29,372 bases of DNA, from the IMG/VR virus record IMGVR_UViG_3300027771_000068, positions 1 to 29,372 of that record; one strand, given 5' to 3'. The notes under the pieces were generated by a model. The model ran no database searches and was not told the origin of the DNA. It worked only from the letters and a program-made list of their open reading frames with translations. Shown here in pieces: positions 12,925-21,477 of this stretch; position 1 is the first letter of the stretch; every line of letters begins with the position of its first letter. The position numbers and the translations under genes are program-made. This stretch comes from a virus.

Positions 12925-13338
12925 ATGAGTGAAGCAAAACCAGTAACAATCAAGTGCGGCATTATGTGGGCAAATCTTCAAGAGAAGAATAAGATGTCTG
13001 GTAAGTATCAAGTAGACCTAACAGAGCTGTCTGCTGATGGAAAAGAAGCACTAGAGATGATGGGCTTGTCTGTACGCAGCAAGGAAGGCCACAACGACTT
13101 CGTAACCGCTAAGTCTGTAAACCCCATCCGCATCTACGACACTGACGGTAACGAGATCAGAGGCAAGCTACTAGCCAATGGCTCTAAGGCAACCGCTGTC
13201 CTAGGCTATTACGACTGGACAAACCCTTCTGGCAAGGCAGGTCGAAGCCCTAGCATTATGAAGCTAGTAATCACTGACTTCATTGAGTACATGGGCAACA
13301 CTGATGCTGTAGACGTTTCTCTGGAAGAAGCCTTGTGA
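12925..13338 (+). CDS. Putative single-stranded DNA-binding protein
   Basis: 137 residues. Predicted mainly beta, compatible with one OB fold (VTIKCGIMWANLQEKNKMSG, KYQVDLTELSADG, ATAVLGYYDWTNPSGKAG), and with an acidic C-terminus (VDVSLEEAL) like the tails through which T7 gp2.5 and bacterial SSB contact polymerase and helicase. It is shorter than T7 gp2.5 (232). It lies between DNA polymerase and the exonuclease, the syntenic place of ssDNA-binding or annealing proteins, and has its own promoter candidate. AAAGGTG precedes the ATG. The OB fold is inferred from pattern, not from a profile match. Confidence 0.65.
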   Translation: MSEAKPVTIKCGIMWANLQEKNKMSGKYQVDLTELSADGKEALEMMGLSVRSKEGHNDFVTAKSVNPIRIYDTDGNEIRGKLLANGSKATAVLGYYDWTNPSGKAGRSPSIMKLVITDFIEYMGNTDAVDVSLEEAL

Positions 13339-14030
13339 TTTTAATAGATGCAGACATCTTGGTCTACCGTGTAGGTTGGTCTTGTAATGACGCTAGTGAG
13401 AAGCAAGCTATCCTAAAGATAGACGACTACGTTGTTAGTCTCATAGAGAACCCTAAGTACCCAGCTACTGAGGAACTACGAGATTATGCTCTGTATCTAA
13501 CTGGCAAGGGCAACTTCAGAAATGAGTACGCTGTCACTGCTGATTATAAGGCTAACCGTAAAGGTAAGGAGAAACCAAAGCATATTCAGGCTTTAAGAAA
13601 TCACCTTATCGAGAAGTGGGACGCTATAGTTACTGAGGGAGAAGAGGCAGACGATGCCATAGCTATAGCGGCCACAACTCACGGAGACGCAGCCATCATG
13701 GTCACCTTGGACAAAGACTTCGACCAGATAGCAGGGTGGCACTTTAACTTTGTCAAGAATGATAAGTACTACGTTACGCCAGAGGAAGGCATGTTGTTCT
13801 TCTATCGTCAAATACTAATGGGTGACCGCGTTGATAACATAATAGGTATCCACGGCATAGGCGAGAAGAAGTCAGCAAAGCTGTTAGAAGACTGCAAGAC
13901 AGAGCAGGAGTACTACGACAAATGTGTAGAGATGTATGACGGAGACGCAGACAGAGTGCTAGAGAACGGCAGGCTGTTGTGGCTTAGACGTTATGAAGGT
14001 GAGATATGGAGCTTTAAAGGTGAGGAATAA
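13335..14030 (+). CDS. 5'-3' exonuclease, FEN/RNase H-like (T7 gp6-like)
   Basis: 231 residues; a structure-specific nuclease that removes primers and degrades host DNA to nucleotides. Metal-binding acids are in place: LIDADILVYR (Asp5, Asp7), EGEEADDAIA (Glu103, Asp106, Asp107), TLDKDFDQI (Asp126, Asp128), GDRVDNIIG (Asp164, Asp167), followed by a helix-hairpin-helix-type GIHGIGEKKSA at 171-181. The lysine/arginine stretch YKANRKGKEKPKH fits the helical arch. It starts with GTG at 13335, overlapping the previous TGA as GTGA. Intact and of normal length for the phage subfamily. Confidence 0.9.
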   Translation: MILIDADILVYRVGWSCNDASEKQAILKIDDYVVSLIENPKYPATEELRDYALYLTGKGNFRNEYAVTADYKANRKGKEKPKHIQALRNHLIEKWDAIVTEGEEADDAIAIAATTHGDAAIMVTLDKDFDQIAGWHFNFVKNDKYYVTPEEGMLFFYRQILMGDRVDNIIGIHGIGEKKSAKLLEDCKTEQEYYDKCVEMYDGDADRVLENGRLLWLRRYEGEIWSFKGEE

Positions 14031-14391
14031 TGGACGTTGGACAGAAGCACGTTTCCGTTCTTTTATAATATCAGCATTGCGAGGCGCTCACGGTAAATGG
14101 GGCGTTAAGCATGATGTTAAGAAGTCAGCGTGGGTAAGTAGAGGTGTCTACAGGTGTGAAGCTTGTAAGAAAGAAGGCTCCTCTACTCTACCACCGTTAG
14201 AAGGACGCAAGCGCAAACGTAACAACGCAGCAGTAGATCATATTGATCCAGTGGTAGAACCAGAAGTAGGCTTCGTAGATTGGAACACCTACATTAATAG
14301 AATGTTCCTAGAAGCGTCAGGCTACCAAGTGCTGTGTTATAAATGTCATGCTGGAAAGACAGCAGAAGAACGCAAGCGGAGAAAGAGATGA
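14020..14391 (+). CDS. HNH-type nuclease with zinc knuckles
   Basis: 123 residues from GTG at 14020; an in-frame ATG at 13993 would give 132. I prefer GTG because GGAG lies nine bases before it. CEAC (Cys46, Cys49), VDHIDPV (Asp73, His74, Asp76), DWNTYINRMF and LCYKCHAGKT (Cys106, Cys109, His110) make a treble-clef HNH fold with a structural zinc. This type is common in phage replication operons next to the exonuclease and may act in recombination, concatemer processing or host DNA breakdown. Its housekeeping-like position and coupled ends argue against its being a homing element. The substrate is unknown. Confidence 0.78.
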   Translation: MRNNGRWTEARFRSFIISALRGAHGKWGVKHDVKKSAWVSRGVYRCEACKKEGSSTLPPLEGRKRKRNNAAVDHIDPVVEPEVGFVDWNTYINRMFLEASGYQVLCYKCHAGKTAEERKRRKR

Positions 14392-14885
14392 GAGATTTAA
14401 CTGTAGATTTATTGAAGGAAACTTTTGAGTATAATAAAGAAACTGGAGACTTGATTTGGAAAATAAGAAAGCAAAAAGTAGTTAAAGGAGCTATTGCAGG
14501 ATCAATCGTACCAGAGGGTTATAGAGTAATACAATTGAATGCAAAATTTTATAAAGCACACAGGCTTGTTTACTTAATGCATAAAGGCTATTTGCCTAAA
14601 ACACTAGATCATATCAACGGAGACCGCGCCGACAACCGCATTGAAAATTTAAGAGCTGTATCAGCAGGACAGAATCAGCACAACAGAAAACTCAACAGTA
14701 ATAACACAAGCGGATATAAAGGCGTAGCGTGGGATAAGGAAAATAAAAACTGGACTACCTATATTAATTTAGAAGGTAGGCGTATATTTTTAGGTTACTA
14801 TAGCACACCAGAAGAAGCTGACAAAGTTGTACGTAAAGCCAGAGAAGAGCTACACGGTGCTTACGCCAATCACGGAGACAAGTAA
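14388..14885 (+). CDS. Free-standing HNH homing endonuclease with AP2 domain
   Basis: 165 residues from the ATG at 14388, which forms an ATGA overlap with the previous stop. The N-terminal half is HNH_3-like: HRLVYLMHKGYLPKTLDHIN, NRIENLRAVSAGQNQHNR. The C-terminal half is an AP2-like DNA-binding domain: SGYKGVAWDKENKNWTTYI and GYYSTPEEADKVVRKAREEL. This pairing is typical of mobile HNH endonucleases that cut intron-less or neighbouring sites and spread by gene conversion. The gene is visibly richer in A and T than its neighbours, which supports later acquisition. It ends TAATG with the phosphoesterase gene, so the insertion kept operon coupling intact. Confidence 0.9.
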   Translation: MRDLTVDLLKETFEYNKETGDLIWKIRKQKVVKGAIAGSIVPEGYRVIQLNAKFYKAHRLVYLMHKGYLPKTLDHINGDRADNRIENLRAVSAGQNQHNRKLNSNNTSGYKGVAWDKENKNWTTYINLEGRRIFLGYYSTPEEADKVVRKAREELHGAYANHGDK

Positions 14886-15649
14886 TGAAACATTTAGTTA
14901 TACCAGACACACAGGTTAAACCTAATAATCCTACTAATCATCTGAGATGGGCTGGTCAGTACGCAGCAGACAAGAAGCCAGAGGTTATTGTTTTCATAGG
15001 AGACCATTGGGACATGAGCAGCCTGAGCAGCTTTGATGTTGGCTGTAAGAGCTACGAAGGCAGACGCTACGTTAACGACATTAACGCTGGCATAGACGCT
15101 ATGCGTAAGTTCTTAGAGCCTATACACAGTGAGCAGGAAAGACTCAAGCGTAACAAATGGAAGCAGTGGAATCCTAGACTGGTGTTTACTCTTGGTAATC
15201 ACGAGAACCGCATAACAAGAGCCATTGAGTCAGACCCTAAGCTAGACGGTCTCATAGGCTTTAAAGACTTTATGCTAGAGGAGATGGGCTTTGAAGTTGT
15301 ACCGTTTTTGGAACCTGTTGTCATTGATGACATCGCCTACTGCCACTACTTTACTTCAGGTGTTATGGGCAGGCCAGTTAGTTCTGCTAAGTTAATGTTG
15401 CAGAAGAAGTATATGAGCTGTATTATGGGGCATGTTCAAGACCGCGACATAGCTTATGCGCGTAAGGCAGACGGAACTAACCTACTGGGACTGTTCTCAG
15501 GCATCTTCTACCAGCACGACGAAGACTACCTAACACCTCAGACCAACGGTAGCTGGTCAGGCATTTGGATGCTTAACGAAGTTGCTAATGGTGGTTGCGA
15601 CGAGCTGCCAGTTAGTATAAACTACTTGAGAGATAAGTACGGAGACTAA
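14885..15649 (+). CDS. Calcineurin-like metallophosphoesterase
   Basis: 254 residues. The binuclear metal site is visible in order: PDTQ (Asp8), GDHWD (Asp40, His41), GNHEN (Asn105, His106), YCHYF (His154) and MGHVQD (His183). GDHWD replaces the usual GDxxD-His pattern without loss of ligands. Such enzymes in marine T7-like phages are carried beside nucleotide-metabolism genes; substrates could be nucleotides, cyclic nucleotides, nucleic-acid ends or phosphoproteins, and the sequence does not decide. Cytoplasmic, no signal peptide. GGAG precedes the ATG at the TAATG junction. Confidence 0.88.
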   Translation: MKHLVIPDTQVKPNNPTNHLRWAGQYAADKKPEVIVFIGDHWDMSSLSSFDVGCKSYEGRRYVNDINAGIDAMRKFLEPIHSEQERLKRNKWKQWNPRLVFTLGNHENRITRAIESDPKLDGLIGFKDFMLEEMGFEVVPFLEPVVIDDIAYCHYFTSGVMGRPVSSAKLMLQKKYMSCIMGHVQDRDIAYARKADGTNLLGLFSGIFYQHDEDYLTPQTNGSWSGIWMLNEVANGGCDELPVSINYLRDKYGD

Positions 15650-15650
15650 G

Positions 15651-15818
15651 ATGGCTCTCACTTACTACGATTTACTAGAGAAGCTCAAGCTATTAGACGA
15701 ACTAACAATCATAGAGATATTAGACATTACCTCAGAAGAGTTAGTAGATGCTTTTAGCGAGAAGGCTAACGACAGACTAGAACAATTACAAGAGGAATTT
15801 AGACATGAGCATCAATGA
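15651..15818 (+). CDS. Small acidic helical protein upstream of DUF3310 gene
   Basis: 55 residues, start ATG at 15651 with GGAG before it, stop TGA at 15816-15818. Helical and acidic: YDLLEKLKLLDELTIIEILD then SEELVDAFSEKANDRLEQLQ. The core 'LTIIEILDITSEELVDAFSE' pattern resembles a small conserved phage protein often found in this place next to DUF3310 or MazG-like genes (recollection). It overlaps the next gene by 14 bases. No catalytic feature is seen; a partner or regulatory protein of nucleotide metabolism is possible. Confidence 0.68.
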   Translation: MALTYYDLLEKLKLLDELTIIEILDITSEELVDAFSEKANDRLEQLQEEFRHEHQ

Positions 15819-16116
15819 CGCATCAAGATTTGATTGGGATAGAGTAACCAACAAGACAGGACTAGAGCCTTGGGCTACGTTAGCTGAAGAAGAAGACATG
15901 GTAGGCGCACCAAGTCATTACAACACAGGCAGCATAGAGTGTATTGAAGCTATTGAAGAGTCTATGTCTAGTGTTGCATTCAAGGGCTACCTCAAAGGCA
16001 ACTGCATGAAGTACCTGTGGCGCTATGACTACAAAGGCAAGCAGGTAGAGGACTTACAGAAGGCTGGTTGGTACTTACGTAGATTAACAGATATGGTAAC
16101 AGAGGAAAATAGCTAA
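15805..16116 (+). CDS. DUF3310 (nucleotide kinase-like) protein
   Basis: 103 residues. From residue 35 it matches the DUF3310 pattern well: PSHYNTGSIECIEAIEE, FKGYLKGNCMKYLWRY, KGKQVEDLQKAGWYLRRL. The family is widespread in phages and is usually annotated as a nucleotide-kinase-like or SaV-like protein; its biochemical activity is not settled as far as I know. The first 34 residues are a variable acidic extension. AGAGGA precedes the ATG. It is coupled by TAATG to the ribonucleotide reductase gene, in keeping with a nucleotide-metabolism role. Confidence 0.85.
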   Translation: MSINDASRFDWDRVTNKTGLEPWATLAEEEDMVGAPSHYNTGSIECIEAIEESMSSVAFKGYLKGNCMKYLWRYDYKGKQVEDLQKAGWYLRRLTDMVTEENS

Positions 16117-17996
16117 TGGATCAGTATCAACAGTTTATACACAAGAGCAGATACGCACGATGGATACCTGAGCTAAACAGGCGTGAGACGTGGGCAGAGA
16201 CAGTGCAGCGTTACGTTGGCTTCTGGGAAGATCGTGGACAGATAGATGACAAGGTGTCTAAGAAGCTCTATAAGGCTATACATGACATGGACGTTATGCC
16301 TTCTATGCGCTGCATGATGACAGCAGGAGTAGCGTTAGACAAGGACAACGTAGCAGGATTCAACTGTAGCTACCTAGCCATTGACTCACCGCGTAGCTTT
16401 GACGAGCTAATGTATGTCCTGATGTGTGGTACAGGTGTAGGCTTCAGTGTTGAGCGTAACTTTATCACTAAGCTTCCAGTAGTGGCTGAGACCTTCCACA
16501 AGACAGACAGCGTCATTGTAGTGTCTGACAGCAAGATTGGCTGGGCTTCTGCGTTCCGTGAGCTTATTGCTATGCTGTTTGCAGGTAAGATACCTCAGTA
16601 TGACGTTAGCAAGGTAAGAGGCGCAGGAGAGCGTTTAAAGACCTTTGGTGGTCGTGCGTCAGGTCCAGAGCCTTTAGAAGACCTGTTCCACTTCTGCATT
16701 GCTGTGTTCCAGAAAGCAGCAGGACGTAAGCTCAACAGCCTAGAGTGTCACGACATTGTGTGTAAGATTGCAGACATTGTTGTTGTAGGCGGTGTTAGAC
16801 GTTCAGCACTCATCAGCCTCTCTAACCTATCAGACCCACGAATGGCTAAAGCTAAGAATGGTAACTGGTGGGAGAACGAAGGGCAGCGTAGACTTGCTAA
16901 CAACTCTGTGGCGTACACTGAGAAGCCAGACTTTGAGGCTTTCTTAGGCGAGATGCAGAACATGTACGAGTCTAAGGCAGGTGAGCGTGGTATCTTCAGT
17001 CGTGTAGCAGCACAGAAGATAGCAGCACGTAACGGACGTAGAGACCCTGATCAGGACTTTGGTACTAACCCTTGCTCTGAGATCATCTTACGCAGTAATC
17101 AGTTCTGTAACCTGTCAGAGATCGTTGTACGCGCAGACGATACGCTAAAGACGCTAAAGGCTAAGGCTGAGATTGCTTCTATCATTGGTACGCTGCAAGC
17201 AACGCTAACAGACTTTAGATACCTGCGTAGTGCTTGGAAGAGAAACACTGAGGAAGAGGCTCTGCTGGGCGTTAGCATGACAGGTATTATGGACCACTAC
17301 CTATTGAGCAAAGGCGAGTCAAAGGACTTGAGCAAGTGGCTAGAGGAAGTTAGAGATGTATGCGTGGACACTAACAAGGAATGGGCTGCGAAACTTGGCA
17401 TTAACCAGTCTGCGGCTATTACATGCGTTAAGCCTAGCGGTACTGTATCTCAGCTTGTCGATAGTGCTTCTGGCATCCATCCTCGCTTCTCTAAGCATTA
17501 CATTCGCAGAGTTCGTAGCGATAAGAAAGACCCGCTTGCAGAGTTTATGTCAAACAGAGGATTCCCTGTAGAGCAAGACCTGATGAGTCCTTCGTCTGCT
17601 GTCTTTAGCTTCCCTATTAAAGCTCCTGACACAAGCGTCACAGTGTCTCAGGTGGGTGCTATGCAGCAGCTAGAACTTTGGAAAGCATATCAGAACCACT
17701 GGTGCGAACACAAACCAAGCATCACTGTTTATTATACTGATAGCGAGTTCTTGCAGATAGCTCAGTGGATATGGGATAACTTCGAACTGTGTAGTGGTAT
17801 TAGTCTGTTGCCATTTAGTGATCATGTATATCAACAAGCTCCGTATGAGGACATTACTGCTGAGAAGTACGATGAGTTGGTAGCAGCTATGCCGAAAGGT
17901 GTGGATTGGATAGAGTTAGAACAGTATGAACAGGAGGATAATACGACAGGGAGTCAGGAGTTAGCGTGTGTAGGTGGAGCGTGTGAGATAGTGTAA
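16116..17996 (+). CDS. Ribonucleotide reductase, class II (adenosylcobalamin-dependent)
   Basis: 626 residues; makes deoxyribonucleotides from ribonucleotides, probably the triphosphates (monomeric RTPR-like type). Key residues match the Lactobacillus leichmannii enzyme: radical cysteine and glutamate in NPCSEIIL (Cys320, Glu322), the redox pair Cys84 (GFNCSY) and Cys331 (QFCNL, 11 residues after Cys320 as in that enzyme), and a C-terminal shuttle pair CVGGACEIV (Cys618, Cys623). VKPSGTVSQLVDSASGIHPR is the typical phosphate-binding loop. No second subunit is needed, only vitamin B12 coenzyme from the host and a thioredoxin-type reductant. It is the last gene before the shared terminator. Confidence 0.94.
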   Translation: MDQYQQFIHKSRYARWIPELNRRETWAETVQRYVGFWEDRGQIDDKVSKKLYKAIHDMDVMPSMRCMMTAGVALDKDNVAGFNCSYLAIDSPRSFDELMYVLMCGTGVGFSVERNFITKLPVVAETFHKTDSVIVVSDSKIGWASAFRELIAMLFAGKIPQYDVSKVRGAGERLKTFGGRASGPEPLEDLFHFCIAVFQKAAGRKLNSLECHDIVCKIADIVVVGGVRRSALISLSNLSDPRMAKAKNGNWWENEGQRRLANNSVAYTEKPDFEAFLGEMQNMYESKAGERGIFSRVAAQKIAARNGRRDPDQDFGTNPCSEIILRSNQFCNLSEIVVRADDTLKTLKAKAEIASIIGTLQATLTDFRYLRSAWKRNTEEEALLGVSMTGIMDHYLLSKGESKDLSKWLEEVRDVCVDTNKEWAAKLGINQSAAITCVKPSGTVSQLVDSASGIHPRFSKHYIRRVRSDKKDPLAEFMSNRGFPVEQDLMSPSSAVFSFPIKAPDTSVTVSQVGAMQQLELWKAYQNHWCEHKPSITVYYTDSEFLQIAQWIWDNFELCSGISLLPFSDHVYQQAPYEDITAEKYDELVAAMPKGVDWIELEQYEQEDNTTGSQELACVGGACEIV

Positions 17997-18009
17997 AACC
18001 TAGAGGTAC

Positions 18010-18047
18010 AAAAAAGCCCTGTGTAGTTATCTACGCAGGGCTTTTTT
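18010..18047. terminator. Bidirectional terminator between converging operons
   Basis: A 17-base arm (18010-18026) pairs with 18031-18047 across a TTAT loop; one position is a G-U wobble. The arms begin with six A and end with six T, so the same structure gives a T-run after a GC-rich stem on either strand. It fills the 53 bases between the reductase stop (17996) and the stop of the leftward ejection-protein gene (18050), ending both transcription units. Confidence 0.93.
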
Positions 18048-18049
18048 GT

Positions 18050-19945
18050 TTACTGTGCTTGTGGTTCTGCTTCTTGAAACCCTAGTTTTTCTTCAGCAGC
18101 GTCAGAAATACTAACTACTCTACTTAAATAATTACTTAACGCAGTTAAAGTAGCCTCTGGTGTTTTGCCTTTTAGTTTAGCGATGTCATACTGCCATTCA
18201 GGATTCGTTATTAAATTTATTACGCCTCTGTCGTTAGCAAAATAACCCTTAACTCTTGAATACACGGTTGACGATATTGTATTATTAGGATCACTGTCTC
18301 CTATTTTCTTAGAAAGATTAGCATCACTCAATATGTGAGAAAGAACAGTAGCTAAATCATTTACTTTCTTCTGTGCGCCTTTGTCTGTAGATAACTGCTG
18401 AAGAAGTGCCACACGCGCCTTTTTATCTTTTAGCAAAGTATTATAAAAGTTTTTTATATTAACTCCTTGAGGGGCTGTCGAGTCTAAAGCATTTTGTAAA
18501 GTTCTCACCGCTAACGCTCTTTGCTCTCTAGCTTTTAAATCAGAGTATCCTGAAACTTTGTCTTTTAACTTTTGAGAGACTGCTTCCCTTTGTTTAGCTA
18601 TTAATCTTTCGTCAGCTTTTGCAGCGCCTGTTTTACCTAAACCACTAGGCAACAACTTATCAAATCTTTTTAGCATTAAGTCCATAAAACCAACATTTTC
18701 TATGGGGAAACCTGCCGGCAAGTTTAATTCTTTTTTTAGATCGTTTATGGCATCTAAAGCAACAGCTTGCTCGGCTGTTCTTTTATCTGGTTTAGCTTTT
18801 AAAGCTGCTCTGTAATCAACTACTATTTTTCTTAGACTAGGACTAGCTGATATCATCTCGTTAAAATCTTTAATGTCTAATGTTTGTTTGTAAACTTGTT
18901 GTCTTGTCTGTTTAAAGGCTTTTTCATCACTGCTTAAAACAAAAGGAGCTTTCGTACTTCCATTAGTAGAAGGTGTAAAGGTAGCTCCATTAAGATTGCC
19001 GCCTATTCCTATATCACGATCAGCTATTCTTTGCAGAGATAGCATACCTTCTGTTAAATCGTCATTACGCTGCATAATAAAAGAAGCTATTTCTTCTCTG
19101 GTTGCAGTGTTTATGCTTAACTGGTTTTGTCCACTAATTAGCAAGAAATCTCCAGTAGCTTCGGCAGGAGTTACTACAATTCCTAATTCTTCAGCAGACT
19201 TTATAACATTAGAAACTTCTTTCTTACTGAGTCTTTCTTTAAGGTCTATTTTATCTGTTTGAACTAGGTCGTCGAGTTTCGCTTTTATAAGCCTGCTACC
19301 TGCTCTGACAACAGGAGTTAATATTTTAAAAGCTGAATCCATTGCCGCTGAAATAGCGGAAGCAAAAAGAGTATTATTCGCCCTCTCTTTTTCACCACCT
19401 TCTGTAAACTCCATATAACCAGCGACACCGCCAGTAGCAGCACTTTGTAACAGACTTTTAACAACACCTGCACCTTTGCTTGGGCCAAGAGCAAGAGTAG
19501 GTAGAGCCTCTCCAGCTATTAAAGCAAGCGCGTTAGGTCTATCTCCTGTCATTTCTTGACGTACTCTTGCGTATACTTGTTGTTTTGTTATTTGCGGGTC
19601 TGTGATTACCTGCTCCCGTAGTTGAGCAGCTTCTTCTGCGCTATACTCTTCTCCAACAAGCCAGTTAAAAGTTTCAGTTGCTTTATCTACGGCCTGTGAG
19701 ATGCCTTGGTTAAGTCCTGCTCTACCTGTAGAAATGCCCATAGCTATGTCAGCAGTTAGAGCCGCAGGTGGGTTAGCAGCGTAGTATTGCCCAAAACCTT
19801 CTACAGCTCTCTGTGCTGGTGAACGTGGGTCAGCTACTTCTTGCTGCTTTAGTTCTTGTGCAATAGCTTCTGGTTGAGCTTTAAGAGCATCTTTAGCAGC
19901 TTGTTGCTCGTCTAGAATCTGTAAATCTTCTGCGTTGAATTTCAT
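18050..19945 (-). CDS. Putative internal virion (DNA ejection) protein
   Basis: 631 residues, last gene of the leftward structural unit. Highly helical, Ala/Lys/Gln-rich, with a coiled-coil-like N-terminus (EDLQILDEQQAAKDALKAQ), a Gly/Ala stretch around residues 140-175 (SLLQSAATGGVAGYMEF) that may insert in membranes, and a C-terminal acidic tail. There is no lysozyme-type motif that I can find, unlike T7 gp16. Position after tail tube B and two other helical proteins matches podovirus ejection proteins, which leave the virion and form a channel across the cell envelope. Start ATG overlaps the upstream stop as ATGA. Function is inferred from composition and gene order. Confidence 0.65.
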   Translation of the reverse strand: MKFNAEDLQILDEQQAAKDALKAQPEAIAQELKQQEVADPRSPAQRAVEGFGQYYAANPPAALTADIAMGISTGRAGLNQGISQAVDKATETFNWLVGEEYSAEEAAQLREQVITDPQITKQQVYARVRQEMTGDRPNALALIAGEALPTLALGPSKGAGVVKSLLQSAATGGVAGYMEFTEGGEKERANNTLFASAISAAMDSAFKILTPVVRAGSRLIKAKLDDLVQTDKIDLKERLSKKEVSNVIKSAEELGIVVTPAEATGDFLLISGQNQLSINTATREEIASFIMQRNDDLTEGMLSLQRIADRDIGIGGNLNGATFTPSTNGSTKAPFVLSSDEKAFKQTRQQVYKQTLDIKDFNEMISASPSLRKIVVDYRAALKAKPDKRTAEQAVALDAINDLKKELNLPAGFPIENVGFMDLMLKRFDKLLPSGLGKTGAAKADERLIAKQREAVSQKLKDKVSGYSDLKAREQRALAVRTLQNALDSTAPQGVNIKNFYNTLLKDKKARVALLQQLSTDKGAQKKVNDLATVLSHILSDANLSKKIGDSDPNNTISSTVYSRVKGYFANDRGVINLITNPEWQYDIAKLKGKTPEATLTALSNYLSRVVSISDAAEEKLGFQEAEPQAQ

Positions 19946-21477
19946 TTAGAAACCCTCCATCCACCTGTGTCTAGCTTTCTAATAATAGCGGCTCCTATGT
20001 TTTTACGAGCAAACCTCTTTGAATCTGCTATCATAATTTCGGTAGGTTTTGTTGCGCTTTGCGCTGTCATTAAAGCATCTAATTTTGATTTCTCTAAGCT
20101 ATTTCTAACTTCCTCTAGAGAGGTTTGTTTTTCTCCGTCCGTAAACACAGGAGAACCGCTAGTTTTCTTCCCAAGGTACAAACGATCAAATAAACGCATA
20201 TTATCTTCGACCATCTCAAAATTATCTACAAGCTTCTTTTCAGTCTTTCCATTAACAGTTACATTTCTAAGAGTAGCTCCAGCAGTTCTTGGAAAATCTT
20301 CAGCGTATCGCGACCAAGCTGCGTTAAAGCCTACAGTAGTGTTGTATTTTTCAAACCATTGCTCCTCTGCGTTTACTTTGTTCATTGCCGATTGCAGCGT
20401 TGCTTTATCCATGTTAATTTTGCCCATACGAACCGCTTTAGGCATGTTAACAGATGTGGTATATTTATTATGCTCTGCGTTTTCTCTGTCAGAAATAGCA
20501 CCTTTAGTCATTTCTGTCATCTTAGCTTTTAATAACTTAGCTTGCGTTTCATATAGCGCCTGTCCAGAAGCCCCTGCTGGGACTTTATAACTAGGGTCTA
20601 AAATCTGTAAAGCAGTTGTTATATAATTAGTAGCGCTTGCAAAAAACTCTGTTCCTGCTCCTCCTTCACCAACAACACCAGACTGCTCTAGTTCTTCTAG
20701 TTTTTGATAAACAGGCATAAACTTGTCATAAGATTCTTTAGTTAGTGCTCCTCTTTCTATCAAATCCTTAGACATGTCTTTAAATTTTTCTAATGTCATA
20801 GCAGATTCTAACTCTGCTCTTACTGCTGCTTCACTAGGAGCCGTACTAACAAGAGACGAGGCAGGTTTAAGAAAAGTATCAGCTATTACAAGGCCTTTAT
20901 CTGTAACGTCAGCGGTTAAATCAATTCTTTCATTTTTAGAATTATATAAGTGAGCACCTCTCTGATAAACATTTCCTAGGGTTTTCTGTGTTACTGGGTC
21001 AACTAGATATTTTACTTTTAAATCTGTAGTTTTAGGAAGAGCACCTATAATATCTATACCTTTCTGCAAAGCTCCCGAAACATTTGCCATAATAGCGTCT
21101 TTTAACGCAGAATATTCAGCAGGGAGGTTGTCTGCTACTGCTTTAGCTTGTGGTTCTAAGTTTTCCAAATCTAAGGCTTGCTTATTCAGAGCATTAGCAC
21201 CCTCTATATCACCCTGAATCTGCTTAACCTTCGCCATAGTGCGTAGACCGTCAGAACTTTTTAAGTCTATGCCACTAATAGCACTAGCTATGTTCTGCTG
21301 TGGAGAAGGCTTACCACCACGAGCTAGGTTCTGTATACCGCCAGACAACTTAGCCGCCTGTTGTGCTCCAAACATCCCTGCAAAGTTCTTAGAACCAGCG
21401 ACAGGGGTAGGTTGTACAGGCTGCTGTGTGTCAGAAATGCCTGTTAGTAGTCTTACTAAATCTTGTTGAGTAGCCAT
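19942..21477 (-). CDS. Putative internal virion protein
   Basis: 511 residues, mostly helical, no membrane segment or enzymatic motif. The N-terminal 60 residues are Gln/Gly/Ser-rich and probably disordered. The C-terminus is compact and basic (FARKNIGAAIIRKLDTGGW). It is coupled on both sides (ATGA, TAATG) to two other probable ejection proteins, so stoichiometric production is likely. In T7 the matching place is taken by gp15; no sequence similarity could be asserted by eye. A virion-structural role is the best inference. Confidence 0.62.
   Translation of the reverse strand: MATQQDLVRLLTGISDTQQPVQPTPVAGSKNFAGMFGAQQAAKLSGGIQNLARGGKPSPQQNIASAISGIDLKSSDGLRTMAKVKQIQGDIEGANALNKQALDLENLEPQAKAVADNLPAEYSALKDAIMANVSGALQKGIDIIGALPKTTDLKVKYLVDPVTQKTLGNVYQRGAHLYNSKNERIDLTADVTDKGLVIADTFLKPASSLVSTAPSEAAVRAELESAMTLEKFKDMSKDLIERGALTKESYDKFMPVYQKLEELEQSGVVGEGGAGTEFFASATNYITTALQILDPSYKVPAGASGQALYETQAKLLKAKMTEMTKGAISDRENAEHNKYTTSVNMPKAVRMGKINMDKATLQSAMNKVNAEEQWFEKYNTTVGFNAAWSRYAEDFPRTAGATLRNVTVNGKTEKKLVDNFEMVEDNMRLFDRLYLGKKTSGSPVFTDGEKQTSLEEVRNSLEKSKLDALMTAQSATKPTEIMIADSKRFARKNIGAAIIRKLDTGGWRVSK

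Noticed and set aside
19967-20590. 207-codon plus-strand frame opposite an ejection-protein gene
   Set aside because: Antisense shadow of a well-coupled leftward gene, with no promoter or ribosome site of its own.
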